Assembly: GCA_026002835.1 (NCBI GenBank) | Contig: BPGC01000013.1 | Coordinates: forward strand, 1 to 57,341 | Direction of reading: 5' to 3' | Origin: Candidatus Nitrosocaldaceae archaeon | Lineage (GTDB): Archaea > Thermoproteota > Nitrososphaeria > Nitrososphaerales > Nitrosocaldaceae | DNA: 57,341 nt | Made by a program: the position numbers and the translations under genes | Notes under the pieces: model-generated | The model's database searches: none | Told to the model about the DNA's origin: nothing | The model's input: only the letters and a program-made list of their open reading frames with translations | Shown: positions 15,541 through 23,218 of the stretch, in pieces | Numbering within the stretch: the stretch's first letter is position 1 | How the letters are laid out: each line of letters opens with the position of its first letter

Positions 15541-18474
15541 TTAATTGCAGGTGCAATTGTCTAAACCAAATAGTAGTTGTTCATCTGTTAGTTTAGTGTA
15601 TGCATTTATCCTATCATTGCAGTTTATACATTCAAGTTTAATATACTCTCCATAAGGATCACTATCTATATCAACTAGTTTCCATTCTCTATTATTGCTA
15701 TCAACTATCCTTACTTCAATATCCTTCTCTTTGAAGCATTTATGCTTAGCAATAAACATAGTAATGCTAATACCATTAGGCTTTGCTTCATTACAGATAC
15801 TACACTTCTTTGCTATCGTTACTTTATCTCCTTTAGCAAGAATGAACTTTACTATCCTCTGTTGCTTAACATCGGTATTGCTATCTGATACAAACTTCTT
15901 ATCTTTATTATCATTATTAGTATCATTATTGCTTCCATTACTATTAGTATTTACATTATCATTTTTCTCTTCTGTATTAGTATTATTAACAATAGCATTA
16001 TCATTATTATCGTCTAGATCAGAGGTTATATTCTCTAGATCTGGTTTATCTTTAATTGTACAATTCAGTTTATAGGTTACTCTATCAATTACTTTACTAC
16101 CAAAACCTTTCTTATCTAGCAATTTGCTTACACTCTTCTTGCTTAGAGGCTTTATATCCTTCTTGAATGAACAGAACTCTTGATATTTTTCATATATATC
16201 CTTAAATGGTGTATTGATACCATCAGTTCTCTCTAAATACCTATCAGCAAACTCTTTGATATGGTCTTTCTTCCATATCATACCATAGGTATATCTCTTA
16301 ACTACTTCAGGCATTAATAACTTGATATTTCTAACTTCTAGGTATCTTTCTAACCCTGCTAATAGCATATTAAATATACCTTCCCTCTCTTTTAGCAACT
16401 CTAAATGGTAATCAAGTATTACCTTATCATCTGGTATAGAGTATTCAAATGGTATTATACATAACCTTCTGTATGTTCCTAGTGTATCGTCTTGTATCTC
16501 TGGTTCTGGGTTAGTACTAATTATAAGGTTGAATGTCTTCTCATACTCTTGTGGTCTAGCATTTAATGTTCTAGCAGATCGCTTTCCTGTACTAACCAAT
16601 GCTTTTAGTAAAGTTCCTACTATCTTTACTCTAGTTGGTTCCTCAATAACTACTAAATGCTTACCAACTGATGCTACAAACTCTGGGTTCTTGCCTTCCT
16701 CTTCCCTATTATTTATTAATGATATGTTACTATCCCTAACATAGTCATTCATTATATCTTTAGCAACCTCTAACAAAGTAGATTTACCATTATTACCATA
16801 ACCATGAAAGATAAATGCTACCTCTTCCCTTCTTCTTAACATACATAAACCTAATACTATCATTAAGAACATTGCTAATTCCTTATTGTTTAGAGTTATT
16901 GTCTTCATAAACTCTATAAACTTTATGCATTCAGCATTACTATTATAATTAATATTCATAATCTTAGTAGGATAATACATTTTAGTATCTTCTCCATGTG
17001 CAATAGCAATATATCTCTTAATATTATTGTCATATACTAGCAAATGAGACTTAGTATTAATTGCTAAATCATCATAGTTATCAAGCATATCTTTCATTAT
17101 ATGAAATTCATCAAATCTAGGATCTGTTTCTAATGTATGTAATAATTCATTTCTCTTATTACCAGATGCTATACACTCTTCTAACTCTTTATGGTAATCT
17201 TTGTATGTCTTCTCTATATAGTCTCTCTCTGCTTTGAGAGTCTTCAACTCCTTCTCGTGCATTTTTACCATTGTAATAGCATTACCATCCTTTGCTTCTT
17301 CTAGCTCTTCTTCTAACTCTTTAATCCTCTTATCATACTCTTCTAATACTTCATACATTTCTAATTCCAAGTTATCTTTCTTGAATCTAACATAATTTGT
17401 AATCTTCTTGACTAATTGGTTATAGTTTATCTCTTCCCATTTACATTTATTCCAACAATACCAATTACCTTTAGTCTCATCTCTATTTGCTTGGTTCTCC
17501 ATAACATAGACATAATCTTTAAGAAATTCTGCTTCTTTCTTATTACTATCAAGATCATATCTTAATAATCCTAACGCTAGATTATATGATTTGGAATAAC
17601 CGAGACTCTTTAGTATTATAAGCATATCCTCTTCTCTCTCTTTGATATTGAATGTCTTTGATAGTGATTTTGCTAGATCTTCACTAACCTCTTTAGCAAT
17701 CTTATATCCTGATACTCTTTCTATATCTTGTTTGTATGTCTGCTCTACACATTGCTTTAATCTATTATCTCTTTCTTCATCATTGAATGCAATACATAAG
17801 CATTCAATGATAAGTTTAGCAAACTCTATATCATACCCTTTCTTTCTTAAATACCCAGATAATGCTAAGCATATTAGATCTCTAACTCCTCCTTTATAAT
17901 ATGGTTCTAAAGCTACTCCTAGATCTTCAAGCAAATTTATAATCTCTTTTGCTTCCTTATGCTTCTCATAATCTATCTTTACGACTGTATAATGGTTGTA
18001 TATGTTTATATCATTACCAACAATTATAGCTCCTTTACTATGCTCTATTATCTCTATACCTATGAACTTGTTAAACTCTACATTCTTCCTCTCTTCTTTT
18101 GGAATATTAACATTAAATGCTATATGTTGTCCTTGATTATCAGAATCACTAGTTAGAGTAGCAGTATTAACATTAAGATAAGACATTATAAGATCGAATA
18201 TCTTTCTAACTTGCTTAATGCTTAAACCTTTACCATGCTTTACTAGATTATTCTCAAGGTCATACCATACTATATTCTCTCCATTAGGTTGCTCTCCTGC
18301 TAATAACCCTGCTTTACCTCCTTTATCCAGATGTTCTAATATCTTCTCTTTAGGATATACCTTTTTACCATCAAAGTAATTACTATAATCATGAAGCAGA
18401 GGCTCTTTATCTTTGTATGGTATTATTGCATACCCTCTATCATATAGATCATTTACCTTATCCCTGTTATCCAT
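15541..18474 (-). CDS. Primase-polymerase / SF3 (D5-like) helicase replication protein
   Basis: A 977-residue replication protein of a mobile element. The N-terminal 170 residues resemble a bifunctional primase-polymerase domain (YAIIPYKDKEPL; IVWYDLEN; a His in GQHIAFNV). A helical linker with a long coiled coil (about 350-440) follows. Around residue 560 is a superfamily 3 helicase: Walker A HGYGNNGKSTLLE, Walker B LVVIEEPTR, motif C NLIISTNPEP, and the YRRLCIIPF arm seen in D5-type proteins. After a low-complexity Asn/Asp stretch (about 810-860) the C-terminus has two Cys-pair zinc sites (CSICNEAKP; CINCNDR...CTC). It would prime and unwind DNA at the origin, probably the repeat region just downstream. 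Confidence 0.88.
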   Translation of the reverse strand: MDNRDKVNDLYDRGYAIIPYKDKEPLLHDYSNYFDGKKVYPKEKILEHLDKGGKAGLLAGEQPNGENIVWYDLENNLVKHGKGLSIKQVRKIFDLIMSYLNVNTATLTSDSDNQGQHIAFNVNIPKEERKNVEFNKFIGIEIIEHSKGAIIVGNDINIYNHYTVVKIDYEKHKEAKEIINLLEDLGVALEPYYKGGVRDLICLALSGYLRKKGYDIEFAKLIIECLCIAFNDEERDNRLKQCVEQTYKQDIERVSGYKIAKEVSEDLAKSLSKTFNIKEREEDMLIILKSLGYSKSYNLALGLLRYDLDSNKKEAEFLKDYVYVMENQANRDETKGNWYCWNKCKWEEINYNQLVKKITNYVRFKKDNLELEMYEVLEEYDKRIKELEEELEEAKDGNAITMVKMHEKELKTLKAERDYIEKTYKDYHKELEECIASGNKRNELLHTLETDPRFDEFHIMKDMLDNYDDLAINTKSHLLVYDNNIKRYIAIAHGEDTKMYYPTKIMNINYNSNAECIKFIEFMKTITLNNKELAMFLMIVLGLCMLRRREEVAFIFHGYGNNGKSTLLEVAKDIMNDYVRDSNISLINNREEEGKNPEFVASVGKHLVVIEEPTRVKIVGTLLKALVSTGKRSARTLNARPQEYEKTFNLIISTNPEPEIQDDTLGTYRRLCIIPFEYSIPDDKVILDYHLELLKEREGIFNMLLAGLERYLEVRNIKLLMPEVVKRYTYGMIWKKDHIKEFADRYLERTDGINTPFKDIYEKYQEFCSFKKDIKPLSKKSVSKLLDKKGFGSKVIDRVTYKLNCTIKDKPDLENITSDLDDNNDNAIVNNTNTEEKNDNVNTNSNGSNNDTNNDNKDKKFVSDSNTDVKQQRIVKFILAKGDKVTIAKKCSICNEAKPNGISITMFIAKHKCFKEKDIEVRIVDSNNREWKLVDIDSDPYGEYIKLECINCNDRINAYTKLTDEQLLFGLDNCTCN

Positions 18475-18554
18475 CTCTATAATATAATTATAGAATAGGA
18501 ATGTATGGCGAAGATAGAAGGATAGCTAGTATAATAAAAGGATAGACATAGAGA

Positions 18555-18875
18555 ACAGATTACCATGCCATATCTGTAACTGAGTATAACCATATAATAG
18601 CGATAACGATAAGCAGCTTCAATTACTCAATAGCAATAACAAGCAAAGGTATAAAGCAGTTTGGTAAGAAAGAGCATAACCATTCTGAGATAGCAGAGTA
18701 TTTTGTATGCGAGAATTGTTGGTATGTATGGAAGATGGTAACAATATTCCATAAAGGTGAAACAGCATTAGCAATGGATAAGGTTAGTATGAAAGAGCTT
18801 GAAGAGATATTTGAAGAGAGCAAGGAGTTCATAAAAGAGGATTATGTAGATCTCTTAGCAGTTCATAATATATAA
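18555..18875 (+). other. Possible small gene or gene remnant
   Basis: Between the divergent primase and helicase genes (447 bases) the plus strand has one frame open from about 18555 to TAA 18873-18875. It encodes FGKKEHNHSEIAEYFVCENC, then WYVWK and an amphipathic helix (SMKELEEIFEESKEFIKED). The sequence looks protein-like, with a C-x2-C pair, but has no ATG, GTG or TTG before ATG 18735-18737, which would leave only 46 residues. It may be a gene that lost its start, a frameshifted gene, or an unusual start. Confidence 0.3.
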
Positions 18876-18921
18876 CCATTATTTTTTCTATCTTCTTGCT
18901 AACTCTATATTATTCTATGGA

Positions 18922-20655
18922 ATGTTAGAGAGCTTCTATGGTAAGCCTAGAGAACTGCAAATAGAGGCTATAGATAAGATTGAAGAAGCATTAAGGAGTG
19001 GATATAAGGATATAATATTATCAGCACCAACTGGAGTAGGCAAATCATACATAGCTATTTGCTTAGCATTAGCATATAGTAGAGGAGATATATTAACAGC
19101 AACTACTGATCTGCAAAACCAATACCTTAGGGACTTTCCATTTGTTCAAACTATCATGGGTAGGAGGAACTTTAGTTGTATAAAATATAGTAATAGGAAA
19201 GAGGTGTTATGTTCAAACATACCAGTAAGTGAGTGTAAGAAGATAGTAGAGAAGGAAGATAAGAAAGTGGTTGAATATTGTGATTACTATCCAACTACTA
19301 AAGTAATAGTAAAAGGGTTTGGTAGAGAAGAGAGAGTAGTATTTGTTGATAATTTATATAACGAACTAGAAGGTTATGAAGATAGTCATTGTAGTTATTA
19401 CTGTCAAAGGTTAAAGGCATTAGCAAGTTCCTTTAGGATATTCAACTACCATGAGTATCTATCTTTAATACTATTCAGTAAAGAGGCAATAAATACTGAG
19501 GTGCTTATATGTGATGAAGCACATCTGATAGAGAATCTAGCAGTGGATTTCTTTAAACTGACATTGAGCAAGAAGTTAGTAGATAGTGCTAATTTAAGCA
19601 TGGTTAATAGTGAAGAGGTAGATAAATGGTTATCAATAGCAAAGAACGTTTTAGAAGTATATAAGAATAGATTAGAAGAAGCAAAGAAGGAGAAAGGGGA
19701 GATTGAAGTACTTATAGAAATTACTAGCAATAATCTAAAGACTTCAAAGAAAGAGTATGAGAGAACAAAACGAGACTTAACAAGGTATAGAGCAAAGTTA
19801 ATAGAGTTATTAAAGAGGATAGCAGAGCTTGAAGAGATTGTTAAGAGGTTAGAGTTCATAGTTGTTAGAATAGATTATGATAAGGATAATTTCATAGTTA
19901 ATCTAAGAAAGAAGGAAGGAGAGATAGAAAGTGCATATTTAATACCATTAAACATAGGCAGTTATTTACAGGAAGTGTTCAGTAGAGCGAAGATAAGATT
20001 GTTTATGAGTGCTACTGTTGATTATCAATTATTAAAGAGGGAACTAGCGTTAGAAGAACCAGCATTCATAGATCTGCCATCGCCTTTTGATATTAAGAAT
20101 AGATTGGTATTCTTTACCAACAGCTATAAACTTAACAAGGATAATATGGATAATGAGGATACAATAATTAGAGTTGCTAATACTATTGATAGTATATTAA
20201 ATAAGCATAAGAACGAGAGAGGATTGATATTAGTAACCTCTTACAAACTAGCAAACAATATCTATTGGAATATGAGCAATAAAGATAGGATACTATTAAC
20301 AAATGATATAAAGAGAAGAGAGATAATAGACAAACATTTAACAAAAGAAGATAGTGTAATATTATCTCCTTCATTATGGGAAGGTATTGATTTAAGAGAT
20401 GAACTATGTAGATTTATAATAATTGCTAAAATGCCATATCTAGATCTATCAGATAAGAGAGTTAGAGAGAAGAGTAAGGATAGAGATTGGTATGAAGGAC
20501 ATGCTATAATGCGTTTAATACAAGGTTCTGGTAGAGGTGTTAGGAATGATAATGATTATTGCATAACTTATGTATTGGATAGCAGTGCTACATGGCTAAT
20601 TAAGAGGAGGTATAAATACATACCAGCATGGTTTAGAGATGCAATGAAACTCTAA
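18922..20655 (+). CDS. XPD/DinG-like superfamily 2 helicase
   Basis: A 577-residue Rad3-family helicase. Walker A is SAPTGVGKSYIA near residue 35-46; four Cys residues in the region 90-165 (NFSCIKY, LCSNI, YCDYY, HCSYYCQR) fit the iron-sulfur-cluster insertion of XPD/DinG; the DEAH box is LICDEAHLIE near 197; a coiled-coil arch occupies about 240-310; LFMSATVDYQLL, LSPSLWEGIDLRDEL and RLIQGSGRGVRN are motifs III, V and VI. Such enzymes unwind DNA 5' to 3'. It is divergent from the primase gene and followed after 18 bases by a SWIM-finger gene, so it is probably part of the same replicon. Confidence 0.88.
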   Translation: MLESFYGKPRELQIEAIDKIEEALRSGYKDIILSAPTGVGKSYIAICLALAYSRGDILTATTDLQNQYLRDFPFVQTIMGRRNFSCIKYSNRKEVLCSNIPVSECKKIVEKEDKKVVEYCDYYPTTKVIVKGFGREERVVFVDNLYNELEGYEDSHCSYYCQRLKALASSFRIFNYHEYLSLILFSKEAINTEVLICDEAHLIENLAVDFFKLTLSKKLVDSANLSMVNSEEVDKWLSIAKNVLEVYKNRLEEAKKEKGEIEVLIEITSNNLKTSKKEYERTKRDLTRYRAKLIELLKRIAELEEIVKRLEFIVVRIDYDKDNFIVNLRKKEGEIESAYLIPLNIGSYLQEVFSRAKIRLFMSATVDYQLLKRELALEEPAFIDLPSPFDIKNRLVFFTNSYKLNKDNMDNEDTIIRVANTIDSILNKHKNERGLILVTSYKLANNIYWNMSNKDRILLTNDIKRREIIDKHLTKEDSVILSPSLWEGIDLRDELCRFIIIAKMPYLDLSDKRVREKSKDRDWYEGHAIMRLIQGSGRGVRNDNDYCITYVLDSSATWLIKRRYKYIPAWFRDAMKL

Positions 20656-20673
20656 TTTTTCATTATTTTATGA

Positions 20674-20946
20674 ATGAGGAGTTATATAGCAAATAAGAAG
20701 GTAAAGAAGAAAAGATGTAATTATGAGATATTGATAGTAGAAGAGGTAGCAGATAAATGCTATAGAGTTAGAAATACAAAGAAGAATACAGAATATTTAG
20801 TATTAAGTAATTATCAAGCATGTGATTGTATAGCATTTGAGAAGTATAACAATTGTAAGCATTTAGAAGCAGTTAAGCAGTATGAAATGGATAAAGAGTT
20901 GCTAGAGAGAGGAGAGCATACAGAAGAGTTGATAATGCTAGAATAA
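20674..20946 (+). CDS. SWIM zinc-finger protein (90 aa)
   Basis: A 90-residue basic protein whose central part reads YQACDCIAFEKYNNCKHLEA, a complete SWIM zinc-finger signature (C-x-C-x(n)-C-x-H). SWIM domains bind nucleic acid or protein partners. It lies 18 bases after the helicase stop on the same strand and is probably co-transcribed with it, suggesting a role in the same replication or recombination process. The C-terminus is acidic. A second, unrelated-looking SWIM protein is encoded at 27946-28257. Confidence 0.8.
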   Translation: MRSYIANKKVKKKRCNYEILIVEEVADKCYRVRNTKKNTEYLVLSNYQACDCIAFEKYNNCKHLEAVKQYEMDKELLERGEHTEELIMLE

Positions 20947-21005
20947 ACTCCTAATATTTTTATATCTGTTAGATATATTAAGAAGATAGATATTTTATAG
21001 CATTA

Positions 21006-21062
21006 ATGACTGAAAGGGTTAGTAACGAGGAATCGTTGGAGCCCGCACCCACCAAAACGTAA
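21006..21062 (+). mobile_element. Possible remnant of an IS605-type tnpB 3' end
   Basis: A short GC-rich island in AT-rich DNA encodes an 18-residue tail, MTERVSNEESLEPAPTKT, then TAA. Tails with Glu-Pro-Ser-Leu-Glu-type sequence close many archaeal TnpB proteins of the IS200/IS605 group, whose 3' end overlaps a structured guide RNA, which would explain the conserved composition. No other part of a tnpB is present. The assignment is from memory of such tails and is tentative. Confidence 0.35.
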
Positions 21063-21158
21063 ATGATTAAAACTTTAGAAATAACTCTAGATATCAAACT
21101 ATTATTACTCATCGGTATCTTAATTAATTTCCTGCCTCTTATAATTATTATATTTTAA
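21063..21158 (+). CDS. Possible 31-aa hydrophobic peptide
   Basis: A short frame follows directly on the preceding stop codon and encodes 31 residues, of which the last 20 form one hydrophobic stretch (KLLLLIGILINFLPLIIIIF), long enough for a membrane helix. There is nothing else in the gap up to the IS at 21205. AT-rich DNA produces such frames by chance, so it is listed only as a possibility. Confidence 0.2.
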   Translation: MIKTLEITLDIKLLLLIGILINFLPLIIIIF

Positions 21159-21381
21159 TTCAAATTCTAGATAACAGTATGCCTGCAGAATTATTAATTA
21201 ATTAGGCGATTGCTTAATATTAGACACTAACATATAATATGATATGGAGCTAATAAAGTTAGCAAAGATAAATGATGAAAAAGAAGCGGAGGAATGGTTA
21301 AAGGATAAAGGCTTGTTAAAGAGGTATGATAGATGTATAAGGTGTAACAATAATAGAATCTATAGAGTTAGGGGTAAGAAG

Positions 21382-22366
21382 TAGTGTGTCGAATAACTGA
21401 TAGATCACTAGCAACATAAAAGATATTGATCACCATTATAATTAAGATGATATGCCTAGAGATTGGAAATCGTATAATGAAGCATTAGTAAGAAGAGGAG
21501 AGATATTATTATCATTAGATTTCATTAATAATTGGGATAAGGAATTAGAAGAGATGAATAAAGGTAAAGAAGGCAAACCTTATCAATATCCTAACTCATT
21601 CATATCATTACTAGCAATAATACATGCATATCTATTACCATATAGACAGTTAGAAGGTTTCATTAGAGCATTAAGCAATTATACTAACATTAAGGTTCCA
21701 GATTATACTAGCATAGCATGGAGAGTTAATAGATTAAATGTTAAGATGGATAATAATATCAATACAAATGAACCTATTATTATAGTAGTAGATTCTTCTG
21801 GTATTAAAGTAGCTAATAGAGGAGAATGGATGAATAAGAAATGGAAGGTAAGAAGAGGCTTTATAAAGATGCATATAGCTGTTGATATCAAAAATAAGAA
21901 GATAATAGCATTAGAGATAACTAGAGAAGATGTTCATGATAATAAGAAGTTTAAAGACCTTATAGATAATATAGATGCTAAAATAGATAAGGTTATAGTT
22001 GATGGAGCATATGATAGTAATGATAACTTTAATTATCTAACAGATAAAGGTATAGAACCAGTAATTAGAGTAAGAAGTAATTCTATAATCAATAATAGTA
22101 TAAGGGATATGCATGTATTAGATCAATTGAGTGATTATACTAGATGGAAGCATAAGCATGATTATGGTAAGAGATGGATAGCAGAATCTGTATTCTCATC
22201 ATTTAAGAGAATGTTTGGAGAGTATATTAAATCAGTAAGATGGGATAATATGGTTAAAGAGTTGATGGTTAAAGCAAGTGCATATAACTTGTTTATATCT
22301 ATGAGTAATGGATATGGTTAAGAGATATATGATATGTACTCTGTTAATGAGTTATTCAACACAGCA
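21382..22366 (+). mobile_element. IS5-like element nested in the IS1595-like element
   Basis: The 985-base element has imperfect terminal inverted repeats: TAGTGTGTCGAATAACTGAT on the left and, inverted, TGCTGTGTTGAATAACTCAT on the right (16 of 20 match). It is flanked by a 9-base direct repeat GGTAAGAAG (21373-21381 and 22367-22375). Removal restores the reading frame of the host transposase. Nine-base duplications are known for some archaeal IS5-family elements. Confidence 0.9.
21452..22321 (+). CDS. IS5-family transposase
   Basis: A 289-residue DDE transposase, full length and uninterrupted. The acids are placed in IIIVVDSSGIKV (first Asp), KVIVDGAYDSNDN (second Asp, with the usual GAYDS context), and KRWIAESVFSSFKRMFGE (Glu, in the R-x3-E-x6-K arrangement of IS4/IS5 enzymes). 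It fills most of the nested element. A decayed relative with the same N-terminal RRGEILLSLDF motif lies at 40.9-41.8 kb. Confidence 0.92.
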   Translation: MPRDWKSYNEALVRRGEILLSLDFINNWDKELEEMNKGKEGKPYQYPNSFISLLAIIHAYLLPYRQLEGFIRALSNYTNIKVPDYTSIAWRVNRLNVKMDNNINTNEPIIIVVDSSGIKVANRGEWMNKKWKVRRGFIKMHIAVDIKNKKIIALEITREDVHDNKKFKDLIDNIDAKIDKVIVDGAYDSNDNFNYLTDKGIEPVIRVRSNSIINNSIRDMHVLDQLSDYTRWKHKHDYGKRWIAESVFSSFKRMFGEYIKSVRWDNMVKELMVKASAYNLFISMSNGYG

Positions 22367-23218
22367 GGTAAGAAGTATAAATGTTATAATTGCAAATATG
22401 AATGGAGTATAAGGAAAGATAGTATATTATATGGATTAAGGATACCATTTACAAAATTTATAATGGCATTGAAGCTATTTGAGTTAGAGATACCAGTATT
22501 AAAGGCTAGTAAAGAGTTAGGATTATCATACACTACTACACATAAGATATACCAATTAATTAGGGAGAAGATATATGATTATTGCTCAAGAGATGATGTA
22601 TTACAAGGGGAAGTAGAAATTGATGAGGCATACTTTGGAGGTAAGAGTAAAGGTAAGAGGGGTAGAGGTAGTAACAATAAGATACCAGTATTTGGTATAT
22701 TAGAGAGGAATGGTAAAGTAAAGGTTGAGATAGTTAATGATGTAAAAGCTGAAACAATATTAAGAGAGACTATTAAAAAAGTTAAGAGAGGAAGCATAAT
22801 ATATACTGATAAATACAAGGGATATGATACTCTAGTATTATATGGATTCAAGCATGAGAGGATAGATAAGAGTATAAGGTTTGCTAATGGTAGAGTGTAT
22901 ATAAATGGTATAGAAGGGTTCTGGAGTTATGCTAAAGAGAGATTGTTAAGATATCATGGTGTTAGTAAAGAGTTATTTCCATACTATCTTAAAGAGTTAG
23001 AGTTTAGGTATAATAATAGGGATAATGTATTTGATAAGATGATTGAGATCATGGTTAGTGGCTATAAATGAGGAATCGCCATTAATTATATCTCATTGTG
23101 TATTTTTCAATAAAACTAATATATGATATTATGAATTCTGTGTTATGGATTTTGAAAACCATATTTTCTATAGAGATATTACATAAATCTTAAATATTTT
23201 AATTGATACCGATTCTAT

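Larger units (their letters stand above)
21244..23071 (+). pseudogene. IS1595-family transposase interrupted by insertion
   Basis: The first 46 codons (21244-21381, ending in RVRGKK) and the part from 22376 onward (YKCYNCKYEWSIRKDSILYG and the DDE core EIDEAYFGG, YTDKYKGYD, GIEGFWSYAK) join in frame if the nested element and one copy of its 9-base duplication are removed, giving a full transposase with a four-Cys zinc ribbon. The interrupted 3' part retains an open frame from ATG 22334 inside the nested element, but would lack the zinc ribbon's first half. The core is nearly identical to the copy at 25215, so the interruption is recent. Confidence 0.9.
21205..23080 (+). mobile_element. IS1595-like element, copy 2, interrupted by an IS5-like element
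   Basis: The left end starts GGCGATTGCTTAATATTAG and the right end, inverted, GGCGATTCCTCATTTATAG. The element is flanked by a perfect 8-base direct repeat ATTAATTA (21197-21204 and 23081-23088), the duplication size expected for the IS1595 family. Without the nested element it would be about 880 bases, like copies 1 and 3. Confidence 0.9.

Noticed and set aside
18623..18832. Minus-strand 69-codon frame between primase and helicase
   Set aside because: The opposite strand has the more protein-like frame, and this one is Ser/Ile/Phe-rich like other antisense frames.
21000..21060. GC-rich patch read as a tRNA fragment ending in CACCCACCA
   Set aside because: No T-arm consensus, acceptor pairing or cloverleaf can be formed; the plus frame gives a TnpB-like tail instead.
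22334..23071. Independent transposase gene starting at ATG 22334
   Set aside because: Its first residues come from the end of the nested IS5-like element; it is the 3' part of the interrupted IS1595-like transposase.
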